Below, piece by piece: positions 54,927 to 63,975 of a DNA stretch of 64,000 bases (within the stretch, counting starts at the first letter, position 1; each line of letters opens with the position of its first letter). The notes under the pieces are model-generated. The model was not told the origin of the DNA, ran no database searches, and saw only the letters and a program-made list of their open reading frames with translations. The stretch is taken from assembly GCF_001436045.1 (NCBI RefSeq), contig NZ_AZER01000014.1, forward strand, positions 124,001-188,000, given 5' to 3'. Position numbers and translations under genes: made by a program. This DNA comes from Limosilactobacillus frumenti DSM 13145. Its GTDB lineage: Bacteria; Bacillota; Bacilli; Lactobacillales; Lactobacillaceae.

Positions 54927-56126
54927 ATGAATCGTCAAGGAATTCAATTGCGGTGGTTGCTGCTCGGCATGTTTTTAGGGAGCATAGGTAATAGTTTTGT
55001 ATGGCCATTAACGACTATTTATATGCATCAACAGTTACATGAATCATTAACGGTTTCGGGGATTGTCCTCTTGCTGTATTCTGGGGCCAACGTGATTGGG
55101 TCCTATATTGCCGGTTTACTCTTCGATAAGAAGGATCCCCGTCGCCTCATGCTTGGCGGCACAGTAACAGCAACTATTGTGATGGGATTATTAATTGCCT
55201 TCAACGGGTGGCCAGTTTACGGTATCCTGCTGACCGTTATTGGGTTCTTGAATGGCTGGATCATTACCATGGTGAACTCATACGGCACGCAATCTGGTCG
55301 CGATGGACGGTATGTCTTCAATATGCTATACTTTGCGAATAACTTGGGGATGGTGATTGGAACAACGATTGTTGGCCCACTTTACCAGTATGCTCATGGC
55401 AATATCTCACCAATGTTCTCCATCACAACTGTCTTGTATATCCTTTTTAGCACCGTTGTTTTTATTTTCTTTAAGAGTGATGATAATGGTAGTGAACAAA
55501 TTTCTAATCGTGGTCACCAGGTGGATACTAAGGCGAAAATTAAGTTACCATTAAGTAACCTGATGATCTCGTGGGCATTCTTCGTTAGTCTCGCGGTCAT
55601 CTGGACAATGTATGAGCAGTGGTCCAGTAACCTATCTGTCTTTATGACTGATCAAGGTATCTCCATGACGAAATATAGTCTCCTCTGGACGCTTAACGGA
55701 GTATTGATCGTAATTATTCAGTTGATTATTACCTGGATCAATCGCTACCATTCAAACTTATATCGCCAAGTCTTCTTGGGGATCTTTACCGTTGCCTTAT
55801 CATTTGTGATTTTACTATTTGCCAAGTCATATCTATGGTATGTCCTTGCGATGGTCGTTTTGACGATCGGTGAAGCAACGGCATTTCCAACAATGCCGGC
55901 GATTGTTAATGAGCTATCGCCAGTCGAAGTAAAAGGAAAATATCAAGGGATACTGAATGCTTTTTCGTCGATTGGGAAAGCAATCGGGCCCCTTTTCGGT
56001 GGGATTGTAATTGAACTAGCCAGTTACCGGATTTTGTTTGTGGTTTGTGCCTTTTCTGTAATGGTTGTCCTGATTGCAGTATTTATCATTGTAAAGTTCA
56101 ATCAGTCAAAGACAATCCGGTATTAA
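54927..56126 (+). CDS. MFS transporter
   Basis: A 399-residue protein with about 12 membrane helices. Motif A is seen as GLLFDKKDPRRLMLGG between helices 2 and 3, and the second half has ELSPVEVKGKYQGILNAFSSIGKAIGP. It resembles multidrug-type major facilitator proteins; the substrate is unknown. GAGGAGG precedes ATG 54927. A strong terminator follows. Confidence 0.85.
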   Translation: MNRQGIQLRWLLLGMFLGSIGNSFVWPLTTIYMHQQLHESLTVSGIVLLLYSGANVIGSYIAGLLFDKKDPRRLMLGGTVTATIVMGLLIAFNGWPVYGILLTVIGFLNGWIITMVNSYGTQSGRDGRYVFNMLYFANNLGMVIGTTIVGPLYQYAHGNISPMFSITTVLYILFSTVVFIFFKSDDNGSEQISNRGHQVDTKAKIKLPLSNLMISWAFFVSLAVIWTMYEQWSSNLSVFMTDQGISMTKYSLLWTLNGVLIVIIQLIITWINRYHSNLYRQVFLGIFTVALSFVILLFAKSYLWYVLAMVVLTIGEATAFPTMPAIVNELSPVEVKGKYQGILNAFSSIGKAIGPLFGGIVIELASYRILFVVCAFSVMVVLIAVFIIVKFNQSKTIRY

Positions 56127-56133
56127 TAAATGA

Positions 56134-56176
56134 AAAACGGTCAAGTAACGTGTTAGCCGTCACTTGACCGTTTTAC
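56134..56176 (+). terminator. MFS gene terminator
   Basis: AAAACGGTCAAGT / ACTTGACCGTTTT arms followed by A/T. Confidence 0.85.
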
Positions 56177-56191
56177 TATATTCCCTTGGAA

Positions 56192-56220
56192 ATAAAAAAG
56201 CAGGTCATCAATGACCTGCT
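56192..56220 (-). terminator. tRNA-Lys terminator, first copy
   Basis: AGCAGGTCAT / ATGACCTGCT palindrome with a T-run on the minus strand. Confidence 0.8.
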
Positions 56221-56230
56221 AAAGATATGA

Positions 56231-56303
56231 TGGGCAGTCAGGGGATCGAACCCTGGACCCACGGATTAAGAGTCCGTTGCTCTGCCAGCTGAGCTAACTG
56301 CCC
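56231..56303 (-). tRNA. tRNA-Lys (anticodon CTT)
   Basis: A 73-base cloverleaf on the minus strand: acceptor GGGCAGT/ACTGCCC, D-loop AGCTCAGCTGGCAGAGC, anticodon arm ACGGA-CTCTTAA-TCCGT with anticodon CTT, T-arm CAGGGTTCGATCCCCTG, discriminator A. CCA is not encoded. Identical to the copy at 58094-58166. Confidence 0.95.
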
Positions 56304-56461
56304 ATATCTTGACAACAGATACTATCTTAGCAAGCTTTAGTGATCTTTGCAAGGGTTAATTTAAATAATAATGATAAATTCTGGGACAAGAATTAATTGA
56401 ATATTCGGCTGATCCCCGGTAGAGTAGATGTTAGCAATATTAGTGATAAAGGGATGAGAAC

Positions 56462-57100
56462 ATGAAAGGCGCAGTCTTAAGTTTAAACCATATTATTTTG
56501 AATACTGATGAACTTCAATTTCAAGCATGGCGTGAACTAGCCATGTATGAGTTTGGAATGGGGCTTCCGGGGAAGATGGCGCAAAGCCTAGCAGGACTGA
56601 GCAGGCAGCAGGCACTACAAGTCGTATTACAACACTTCAAGCAAACGGATGCTGATGAAGAGGCTCTGCTAAAAGAACAATATGAGATGTATGGAAAGGC
56701 AATTGATGGGATTACCGATGACCAATTATTGCCGAATGCTAAACGCTTGATCATCAACTTCTATGATCATTATGTGGACCTAGCCGTTAATGATACCGAC
56801 GGCTATGCTCATGATATTCTAGAAAAGGTTAACCTCGATGATTACTTTAACGTTGTCGTTGATGACAACCACACTGATAACCTATATTTAAAGGCATGTG
56901 AAGAATTATCAATTGAACCTGCAGACTGTATTGGAATTGGTACCAGTCAACATGAGATTCAATTGATGAAGGATGCCAATATCTTATCAGTTGGTGTTGG
57001 TGACAGTAAACAAATTAGTTCTGCTGATTATCAGGTAACCCAAGTAGGAGATCTCCGGTACGCAATGTTACGTAAGTTATGGGAAGATCGTCAAGAATAA
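56462..57100 (+). CDS. HAD-fold protein lacking catalytic motifs (beta-phosphoglucomutase-like)
   Basis: A 212-residue protein with the overall layout of beta-phosphoglucomutase-type HAD hydrolases (helical cap from about 15 to 85). The nucleophile motif normally FDLDGV reads LSLNHI near residues 6-11, so both Asp are gone; the KPDP lysine motif reads HTDN; the metal-binding EDA motif reads GTSQHE. Catalysis by the HAD mechanism seems impossible. It may be a regulatory or binding pseudoenzyme. GATGAGAAC precedes ATG 56462. Confidence 0.7.
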   Translation: MKGAVLSLNHIILNTDELQFQAWRELAMYEFGMGLPGKMAQSLAGLSRQQALQVVLQHFKQTDADEEALLKEQYEMYGKAIDGITDDQLLPNAKRLIINFYDHYVDLAVNDTDGYAHDILEKVNLDDYFNVVVDDNHTDNLYLKACEELSIEPADCIGIGTSQHEIQLMKDANILSVGVGDSKQISSADYQVTQVGDLRYAMLRKLWEDRQE

Positions 57101-57102
57101 TT

Positions 57103-57149
57103 ACAAAGGCTGAAGAGTAAGCTTTAAGAACTTATTCTTCAGTCTTTGT
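57103..57149. terminator. Bidirectional terminator
   Basis: ACAAAG-CTGAAGA-TAAG / CTTA-TCTTCAG-CTTTGT arms between the convergent HAD and MerR genes. Confidence 0.8.
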
Positions 57150-57152
57150 AGT

Positions 57153-57860
57153 TTATCGGTATTCTTCGATACAGAAACTCTTCTGATGGCACTCAGGACA
57201 CTTGAGTTTACGTGTATTTGGAGTATGAGCAGCCCAAAACCATTGTTTGAAATGCGGCACAAATATAGACTGACAATGGGGACAAAGGTAACGGGCGTGA
57301 TGATAGTAAGCCCAGGTGATTTCTAAGCAAAGCAGTAGTGAAATAACTAAGCCAACAATAAACCAGCTAATGGAAACGCCTTGCCAAACCACAACCGCAA
57401 GACTACCCCATAATAACAAGTCAACAACGGCTCCCCTGATCAGCATTTTAGAGCGGAAACGATGTAACTTGTGGCTTTGTTGGAGATTAAAGTTCAAGTT
57501 TTGATCCCAATGTTGGGGTAAAACACCAAAATGATCTAAGTGCTTTTCCATAAAAGAAAGGTTTTCGATTTGTAGTTGAGATTGCTGTAAGATTTGCCGA
57601 GTTACTTGTTGCTGCTTTTTAATCAAGGCTTGTAAGACGGGGATATTATCCTGACTATCCAGCAGTTCTTTGATGTCTTTAATGGAAAAGCCAAGTTGGC
57701 GGTAAGTAATTATTTGTTGTAAGCGGAGTAAATCTGCTTGCTGATATTGGCGGTGATTATGAGCCGTTCTAGTTGCATGAAGAAGTCCTTGCCGATCGTA
57801 ATATTGAACTGTGCGAACAGAGACATGACATTGCTTAGCTAGCTGACCGCTTGAATACAT
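57153..57860 (-). CDS. Membrane-associated MerR regulator with zinc ribbon
   Basis: A 235-residue protein. Residues 1-70 are a MerR DNA-binding domain (SGQLAKQCHVSVRTVQYYDRQGLLH, then RQLGFSIKDIKELL), followed by a coiled coil. Two hydrophobic helices (about 150-195: GAVVDLLLWGSLAVVVWQG and WFIVGLVISLLLCLEITWAYY) come next, then a C-terminal zinc ribbon with two CxxC pairs (LCPHC and KCPEC). A DNA-binding protein held at the membrane with a metal-binding tail is unusual for MerR. ATG 57860 follows GAGGTG. It has a 19-base-spacer promoter. Confidence 0.75.
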   Translation of the reverse strand: MYSSGQLAKQCHVSVRTVQYYDRQGLLHATRTAHNHRQYQQADLLRLQQIITYRQLGFSIKDIKELLDSQDNIPVLQALIKKQQQVTRQILQQSQLQIENLSFMEKHLDHFGVLPQHWDQNLNFNLQQSHKLHRFRSKMLIRGAVVDLLLWGSLAVVVWQGVSISWFIVGLVISLLLCLEITWAYYHHARYLCPHCQSIFVPHFKQWFWAAHTPNTRKLKCPECHQKSFCIEEYR

Positions 57861-57885
57861 ACAAAACACCTCTTTTGTATTTTTA

Positions 57886-57916
57886 ATTGTACAAAATGAC
57901 GCCGCGTAATTTGCAA
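57886..57916 (-). promoter_or_regulatory. MerR-type promoter with 19-base spacer
   Basis: Minus-strand -35 TTGCAA (57916-57911) and -10 TACAAT (57891-57886) are 19 bases apart. The spacer holds a near-perfect dyad TTACGC-G-GCGTCA at 57909-57897, the expected autoregulatory operator. Confidence 0.7.
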
Positions 57917-57925
57917 GGAAAATAT

Positions 57926-57958
57926 GAAAAAGAGACTGAAGAATTAACTTCAATCTCT
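57926..57958 (-). terminator. Terminator-like hairpin upstream of the MerR promoter
   Basis: AGAGA-TGAAG / CTTCA-TCTCT arms with minus-strand TTTTTC. It could stop readthrough from the tRNA. The 90 bases between it and the tRNA terminator show no convincing gene. Confidence 0.6.
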
Positions 57959-58046
57959 TGAAAAACTAAATTAGGCTAATGTATATCAAGCGATGAAACG
58001 ATCACTGCTTTGTCGCCATTTTTCAACTGAACTCTTATTTTTGAGA

Positions 58047-58081
58047 TAAAAAAAGAGATTGAGGAATAAATCTCAATCTCT
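58047..58081 (-). terminator. tRNA-Lys terminator, second copy
   Basis: AGAGATTGAG / CTCAATCTCT arms followed by a seven-T run on the minus strand. Confidence 0.85.
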
Positions 58082-58093
58082 GTAAACCTCTGA

Positions 58094-58166
58094 TGGGCAG
58101 TCAGGGGATCGAACCCTGGACCCACGGATTAAGAGTCCGTTGCTCTGCCAGCTGAGCTAACTGCCC
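58094..58166 (-). tRNA. tRNA-Lys (anticodon CTT), second copy
   Basis: Seventy-three bases identical to 56231-56303. Flanks agree only for a few bases (TGA before the tRNA end on the plus strand) and then diverge, so the duplication is essentially limited to the tRNA. Confidence 0.95.
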
Positions 58167-58263
58167 ATTTGTTCAATCAGAACATTATTAATTTATCATT
58201 TGTCATGAGTGATGTCAATAATAAATTTCAAAAAACCGGCAAATTAGCCCGTTGACGATGGTG

Positions 58264-58272
58264 TGCTATAAT
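58264..58272 (+). promoter_or_regulatory. Extended -10 promoter of walRK
   Basis: TGCTATAAT, about 65 bases before walR. TTGACG at 58252 is too close to serve as its -35. Confidence 0.55.
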
Positions 58273-58337
58273 ATATGGCAGTATATTGAGTAATAAGTAA
58301 TTAGTCAATGATACCCGTTTGGAGGGGAATATTTGTT

Positions 58338-59045
58338 ATGGCTAAGAAAATTTTAGTTGTTGATGATGAAAAACCAATTTCTGATATCATCAAGTTTAAT
58401 TTAAAAAAAGAAGGCTACGATGTAGTTGTAGCTTTTGATGGAGAAGAAGCTCTTGAAAAAGTTGAATCGGAAAAACCCGATTTAATTATTCTTGACCTCA
58501 TGTTGCCAAAAATTGATGGCTTAGAAGTTGCTAAGCGGGTTCGTGCTAAGCATACGACACCAATCATTATGGTAACCGCTAAGGACTCCGAACTCGATAA
58601 GGTCCTCGGACTGGAACTGGGGGCTGATGATTACGTAACTAAGCCATTCTCTAACCGGGAATTAGTTGCTCGGGTTAAGGCTAACTTACGGCGGCAAGCA
58701 GCTACAGCAGCACCAGCTGAAGAAGAACATAATACGGATATTCAAGTTGGTGACTTAACAATTCACCCCGAAGCATATACCGTTACTAAACGGGGTGAAA
58801 ACATCAATTTGACTCATCGTGAGTTTGAACTACTCCACTACTTAGCTGAGCATATTGGCCAAGTTATTAATCGTGAACATCTCTTACAAACTGTTTGGGG
58901 TTACGATTATTTTGGTGATGTGCGGACTGTCGATGTGACTGTTCGGCGGTTACGGGAGAAAATTGAGGATAATCCTAGTCATCCACAATGGCTGGTCACT
59001 CGTCGTGGAGTCGGTTACTACCTAGCAAATCCTGATCAAAATTAG
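58338..59045 (+). CDS. walR: Response regulator WalR
   Basis: A 235-residue OmpR-type regulator. Receiver domain with acidic pocket VVDDE, phospho-acceptor Asp in [13 protein letters not shown] and Lys in DYVTKPF; winged-helix output domain ending [10 protein letters not shown]. Essential regulator of cell-wall hydrolase genes in low-GC Gram-positives. ATG 58338 follows GGAGGGG; codons from 58308 are not needed. First gene of walRKHIJ. Confidence 0.97.
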   Translation: MAKKILVVDDEKPISDIIKFNLKKEGYDVVVAFDGEEALEKVESEKPDLIILDLMLPKIDGLEVAKRVRAKHTTPIIMVTAKDSELDKVLGLELGADDYVTKPFSNRELVARVKANLRRQAATAAPAEEEHNTDIQVGDLTIHPEAYTVTKRGENINLTHREFELLHYLAEHIGQVINREHLLQTVWGYDYFGDVRTVDVTVRRLREKIEDNPSHPQWLVTRRGVGYYLANPDQN

Positions 59046-59058
59046 AGGCACCACGGTT

Positions 59059-60927
59059 GTGAATAGTAAGTTAAAATTCTATCAATCGATTCAGTTTAAA
59101 ATCGCCCTCGTTTTCGCGTTAATGCTCATGTTAACGTTGGAATGCGTTGGGGCGGTTTTTGTGCGTCAATTGGAACATCAAAACTTGAATACTTTTAAGC
59201 AAACCATTGAATTGCCATCATACGTCGACAATTCTTTGAGTGAGCAATTGGTTCGTTCTAACCACAAAAAAGCGAATAAAGAAATCAAGCAAATCTTGGC
59301 CGAAGTCAATAACAATAACATTTCGGAGATTCGGGTTGTCGATAGTCAAGGTGTTGTCCGTGGAACCAGTAGTTACAGCAATCGGGATATTATTGGTCAA
59401 AAGACGACCGACCAGACACTAAAACAGACGCTGGTCAACAACCGATCGCACACGGAGAATATCTATGACCGCTCTAACCATACGCGGTACTACGTAAATA
59501 TGATTCCATTAGTCGATAACAATAACAATAACGTTGTTGGGGCAGTTTACCTGCGGGCTAGTTTGGAAGATGTCTACACAAACATTAATAACATTACGTT
59601 GATTTACCTGTCGGCGGCGCTAATTACAATTGTGATTGGGCTGCTATTGGCAGTTATTATTTCCCGGGAAATTACGCGGCCAATTGAAGAAGTCCGGAAG
59701 CAAACGTTACGAATAGCTCGTGGAGACTTCTCAGGACAAGTACGAGTCTTGGGTAATGATGAACTAGGGCAATTGGCAGGCGCTATCAATAACTTATCTG
59801 TACGGGTTGAAGAAGCTCAGGAATCAAGTGAATCTGAACGACGGCGGTTGGATAGTGTCCTTTCCCACATGTCGGATGGGGTGTTAGCCACTGATCGGCG
59901 CGGAAATGTCACAATTGTTAATAATATGGCACTGCAACTGCTAGGAGTCGATCATGAAGACGAATTGATTGGTAAGTCCATTATTGACGTCTTAGACATC
60001 CGGCATGATTACACGGTTCGTCAATTGATTGATTCTGACCAGAAAGAAATTTTGCTGGATATGTCCAACACGGGAAGCAACATGATTTTGAACGCATACT
60101 TCTCCCCAATTCAGCGAGAATCTGGCTTTATCAATGGTTTAGTATGTGTCCTTCACGACGTTACGAGTCAGCAAAAAGAGGAACGCGAACGGAAACAATT
60201 TGTTTCCAACGTTTCTCACGAACTACGGACACCATTAACAAGTGTTAAGAGTTATGTTGAAGCCTTAAGCGATGGGGCTTGGCAAGATAAAGAAATTGCG
60301 CCGCAGTTCCTGAAAGTTGTCCAGGATGAAACGGAACGCATGATCCGGATGATTAATGACCTGTTAAGTCTGTCACGGATGGATGCTGGAACGACTAAGT
60401 TAAACTTGGAATACGTTAATATTAACGAGCTTTTCAATTACATCTTGGATCGCTTCGACATGATCATTAAAAAAGAAGAAGATCCCAAGAGTAAGAAGTA
60501 CACTATTGAGCGATTCTTTACTAAAAAAGATCTGTGGGTAGAAATTGATACCGATAAATTTACCCAAGTCGTTGATAACATTATGAATAACGCGATTAAG
60601 TATTCGCCTGATGGTGGGGTAATTACCGCGCGGCTATTAGAAACCCATAATCACGTGATTTTGAGTATTTCTGACCAAGGGTTAGGGATTCCACGGAAAG
60701 ACCTGGGACACATCTTTGATCGGTTCTTCCGAGTGGATAAAGCTCGTAGTCGGAAACAAGGTGGTACCGGCTTAGGATTAGCTATTTCGAAGGAAGTTGT
60801 CAACATGCTCGGCGGCCAAATTTGGGTCGACAGTGTTGAAGGCAAAGGTTCCACCTTCTACATTTCATTACCTTATGTTCCATACGAAGAGGGAGATGAA
60901 TGGGATGACCAAAAGGATAAAGATTAA
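59059..60927 (+). CDS. walK: Sensor histidine kinase WalK
   Basis: A 622-residue kinase. Membrane helix about 13-35, extracellular Cache-like sensor, second helix about 178-200, HAMP, PAS (about 260-370), HisKA with phospho-acceptor in NVSHELRTPLTSVKSYVEAL, and HATPase with NNAIKYSPDGG, DQGLGIP and GGTGLGLAISKEVV. Phosphorylates WalR. GTG start; a moderate GAGGCACCACGGTT precedes it. The next gene overlaps by 23 bases. Confidence 0.96.
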   Translation: MNSKLKFYQSIQFKIALVFALMLMLTLECVGAVFVRQLEHQNLNTFKQTIELPSYVDNSLSEQLVRSNHKKANKEIKQILAEVNNNNISEIRVVDSQGVVRGTSSYSNRDIIGQKTTDQTLKQTLVNNRSHTENIYDRSNHTRYYVNMIPLVDNNNNNVVGAVYLRASLEDVYTNINNITLIYLSAALITIVIGLLLAVIISREITRPIEEVRKQTLRIARGDFSGQVRVLGNDELGQLAGAINNLSVRVEEAQESSESERRRLDSVLSHMSDGVLATDRRGNVTIVNNMALQLLGVDHEDELIGKSIIDVLDIRHDYTVRQLIDSDQKEILLDMSNTGSNMILNAYFSPIQRESGFINGLVCVLHDVTSQQKEERERKQFVSNVSHELRTPLTSVKSYVEALSDGAWQDKEIAPQFLKVVQDETERMIRMINDLLSLSRMDAGTTKLNLEYVNINELFNYILDRFDMIIKKEEDPKSKKYTIERFFTKKDLWVEIDTDKFTQVVDNIMNNAIKYSPDGGVITARLLETHNHVILSISDQGLGIPRKDLGHIFDRFFRVDKARSRKQGGTGLGLAISKEVVNMLGGQIWVDSVEGKGSTFYISLPYVPYEEGDEWDDQKDKD

Positions 60928-62203
60928 ATGGCTCGATATAGCATTAGCGACCGTCGTGATCATTAGTCTGATCTTATCAGGAATTATTTGGACAAATCCC
61001 TTTCAGTATGACCACCCTCGTGACACTAGTAGTGGAAATCAAAATACTAGTGCTCAATCGATTGGCGACTTGTACTTGCCAACACAAGTTGTTAAAAATA
61101 GCAGTGGTCAAGACCAAAATCTTCTCTATAGTTCACGAGTTAATCTGGTTCGACAAGCCCAACGGCAGATCAAGCATTGGCAGTTGGGATGGAGTGTCCT
61201 TGTTAAGAATAATAACAGCGATGTTTATTTAAGCTACCTGCGCCAGCCAGATTCTCTCATGTTGTCATATTCTGACCCGGTACCCGCCACGATTTTTAAT
61301 GAGACTTTTGCCCAGACAATTGACACTAGTCGGATTAAGCAGGTGGATCATATCTTGATCCACCTTAATCATCCACGGAGTATTTACTTACTGTGCGATC
61401 AAGGTTACCGGGTTTACCGGGTACGGATTGGTCGTGGCAATACCGATAAATACCTTAAGCCGTTTATCGGTAACACACATTCAATTGACAAAGTAGCTGT
61501 TGAACACAAGATTATCAATGGAAAAACACTACTGCTTTATCCGCATTCATTCTCATTGCCAGTATTTGGCTACCAGGTCACGGCGCAGAATGCTGACACC
61601 TTAAGTCAAAACTTGATATCAAGCAATAAGCGGTCCACTGTTAATACTAACCATAATGGTCATATAACAACGTATCGTGATGGTGATGATAAGCGGGTCT
61701 TTTATGACCACTGGAATGGAGAAATTCATTACCGTAATTTCTTGAGTAAACAAGATGTCCCGGCAAGCAGTGAGCTGTATAGCTATTTCTACCGGCTAAT
61801 TGCGCGGACAGGCATTCCGTTAAATAATTTACGCTATGATGGGATTAGTCAGCACCAACGGATGATTAGCTACCGAAGCTATGTTGAGGGCTTCCCGATT
61901 TACAACCATGATAGTTATGGTGCAATCAAGGTTAAGGCAGCTAATGATGGTAAGCTGCAGTTATGGATGAGCCTTTACAATATCCAAGTTCCACTGCCAA
62001 TCGACCGCCAGGCAGAAAAAATACCGTCCACAACAACGGTCTTTAATGAATTACGGGAAAATAATAAACTTAAGGATATTTCTGATATTAGGGTCGGTTA
62101 CCTCTGGCGCAGCGACTCAACGAGTAAGGTTGTCCGGTTAACACCAACCTACTTTGTTAAGTACAATGGTAGTTGGATTAATTATCAGAAATTGGAAAAG
62201 TAA
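60905..62203 (+). CDS. walH: WalK regulatory membrane protein WalH (YycH)
   Basis: About 432 residues: short basic N-terminus, one membrane helix (WLDIALATVVIISLILSGIIW) and a large extracellular domain. Position directly after walK and this topology fit YycH, which with YycI modulates WalK at the membrane. ATG 60905 lies inside walK after GAGGGAGATGA, giving translational coupling. Sequence conservation in this family is low, so the call leans on context. Confidence 0.88.
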   Translation: MTKRIKIKWLDIALATVVIISLILSGIIWTNPFQYDHPRDTSSGNQNTSAQSIGDLYLPTQVVKNSSGQDQNLLYSSRVNLVRQAQRQIKHWQLGWSVLVKNNNSDVYLSYLRQPDSLMLSYSDPVPATIFNETFAQTIDTSRIKQVDHILIHLNHPRSIYLLCDQGYRVYRVRIGRGNTDKYLKPFIGNTHSIDKVAVEHKIINGKTLLLYPHSFSLPVFGYQVTAQNADTLSQNLISSNKRSTVNTNHNGHITTYRDGDDKRVFYDHWNGEIHYRNFLSKQDVPASSELYSYFYRLIARTGIPLNNLRYDGISQHQRMISYRSYVEGFPIYNHDSYGAIKVKAANDGKLQLWMSLYNIQVPLPIDRQAEKIPSTTTVFNELRENNKLKDISDIRVGYLWRSDSTSKVVRLTPTYFVKYNGSWINYQKLEK

Positions 62204-62217
62204 GGGGGAAATAAACA

Positions 62218-63060
62218 ATGAATTTTAAACGAATTCAATGGATCTTCTTCTTTGCTTTCCTACTGTTTGATGTAATTATTGCTGGTTCCTTATTAGTCGA
62301 AAATCGGTTTATTATCGCTAATAATATTGGTGATAATTCCGAAGTAATCATGAAGGAAATGCGTAATGACTCAATTACCTTTAATAAACTCAGTAGTAGA
62401 GTCCATACCGGTTTTTACATTTCTGGTAAACGATCAGCTAGCGATGGTCAGTTAGACTCGGCCACGTCGCGATTAAGAAATCAGGATCAACATTTTAATG
62501 GCTATACACTTTCTAGTGAATTTGACCGTTCTATTCGGGTTGATCCCCAAGCACCAGAAGAACGTTTGAACCAATTAATTAAAAACAGCCACCAAGTTGC
62601 TTTTGGCAGTCATTATCGTTATAATCCTGCCTTATCGAAGGGCCAGACAGTAGTTTACTCACAGGTAATTGAAGGACGGCCTCTTATGAATGGCGATGGT
62701 CAGATTAAGTTCCACATGAATAATTCGGGGGAAGTTACTGGCTATAACCAAACTTATTTGGAAGATGCAACTGTCCTGCGTCCAGATACGCCCCTAATCA
62801 GTCAAAAGAAGGCTGTAACCTGGTTATACAAGCACAATCAAATTCCTAATAATTCTCGTATCCGCTGGTGTCAACTTGGTTATTCTCGTCTAATGACGAC
62901 CAATACGGATAACAAGAACGTGTATATTCCAACGTGGACAGTTCAAATGAAAACGAAAAACTCAGGCGAGGTCGAACAGATTGCGATTAATGCCTTTAAC
63001 AGTACAATCTTGAAGAATAACCAACAGACCAGTATTAATACTGATTCATTAAATCGGTAA
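62218..63060 (+). CDS. walI: WalK regulatory membrane protein WalI (YycI)
   Basis: A 280-residue protein with one N-terminal helix (WIFFFAFLLFDVIIAGSLLV) and an extracellular domain containing the repeated YycH/YycI fold (VVYSQVIEGRPLMNGDGQIKFHM). It starts 14 bases after walH; AAGGGGG precedes ATG 62218. Expected to complex with WalH and WalK. Confidence 0.88.
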   Translation: MNFKRIQWIFFFAFLLFDVIIAGSLLVENRFIIANNIGDNSEVIMKEMRNDSITFNKLSSRVHTGFYISGKRSASDGQLDSATSRLRNQDQHFNGYTLSSEFDRSIRVDPQAPEERLNQLIKNSHQVAFGSHYRYNPALSKGQTVVYSQVIEGRPLMNGDGQIKFHMNNSGEVTGYNQTYLEDATVLRPDTPLISQKKAVTWLYKHNQIPNNSRIRWCQLGYSRLMTTNTDNKNVYIPTWTVQMKTKNSGEVEQIAINAFNSTILKNNQQTSINTDSLNR

Positions 63061-63077
63061 GTAAGGAGTGTTGTGAT

Positions 63078-63884
63078 GTGGAAGAAACAGATCCGTTACG
63101 TTATAGCATTTTAGCCAGTGGGAGCACAGGCAACGTTACCTATCTGGAGACAAAAGAACACCACATTTTAATTGATGCCGGCTTAAGTGGTAAAAGAATT
63201 GCGGGATTAATGGCCCAGATTCATCGTTCATTAGATGATGTGGACGCGATTTTCGTTACTCACGAACACTCCGATCATAGTCATGGTGTTGGTGTGTTAG
63301 CACGCCGCTACGGGATGGATGTTTATGCTAACCAAGGAACATGGGATGCGATGGCAAATAAGATTGGCAAGATTCCATTGGAGCAGAAGCACATTATTGC
63401 ACCAAATAGCGTTAAGGACCTTGGTGATATGGATGTTGAAAGCTTTTCGGTATCCCATGATGCAGCCGAGCCGCAGTTTTATCAGGTCCACCATAACAAC
63501 AAAACTTTCTGCATTCTCACCGATACAGGTTACGTATCAGACCGCGTCGAAGGTACTATTCGTGATGCAGATGCATACCTGATGGAATGTAACCATGATA
63601 CTGAAATGCTGCGGATGGGTCCCTACTCATGGCCATTGAAGCAACGAATCCTTAGCGACACAGGCCACCTTTCGAATGAGGAAGGCGCAGATGCATTGAT
63701 GGATGTGTTGGGGCGGCGAACTAAACGGATCTTCTTAGGACACCGCAGTCAGCATAATAATATGCGGTCATTGGCCCACCTAACAGTAGCTAGTTTGATG
63801 AAGGAGCATGATTTCGGTGTCAATCATGACTTTAAGTTATTAGATGCTGAACCAGATCATCCATCAAAGTTAATGACCCTATAA
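63078..63884 (+). CDS. walJ: Metallo-beta-lactamase fold hydrolase WalJ (YycJ)
   Basis: A 268-residue protein with metal-binding THEHSDHSHG (HxHxDH), a later LMECNHD and C-terminal LGHRSQHNN. It resembles the YycJ/VicX exonuclease-like branch linked to DNA repair and cell-division coordination. GTG 63078 follows AAGGAGTG; an overlapping ATG at 63075 is out of frame. Last gene of the wal operon proper. Confidence 0.92.
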   Translation: MEETDPLRYSILASGSTGNVTYLETKEHHILIDAGLSGKRIAGLMAQIHRSLDDVDAIFVTHEHSDHSHGVGVLARRYGMDVYANQGTWDAMANKIGKIPLEQKHIIAPNSVKDLGDMDVESFSVSHDAAEPQFYQVHHNNKTFCILTDTGYVSDRVEGTIRDADAYLMECNHDTEMLRMGPYSWPLKQRILSDTGHLSNEEGADALMDVLGRRTKRIFLGHRSQHNNMRSLAHLTVASLMKEHDFGVNHDFKLLDAEPDHPSKLMTL

Positions 63885-63975
63885 AGTTAAATAATCGCTA
63901 CAACTAGTTCAAACTTTCTTCATATTCTTGCGATATGGTAAGAATGAATTAATTTTGTAAACGGGAGGATCATCA

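Noticed and set aside
57861-57953. Longer MerR protein at 57153
   Set aside because: The extension would be translated from the promoter and operator region; ATG 57860 has a clear ribosome binding site and the family N-terminus.
56231-58166. Phage or plasmid attachment sites at the tRNA-Lys copies
   Set aside because: No integrase or mobile-element gene lies between them, and the repeat is just the whole tRNA gene.
58252-58272. TTGACG paired with TATAAT as a standard walR promoter
   Set aside because: The spacing is only 9 bases; the extended -10 explains the promoter better.
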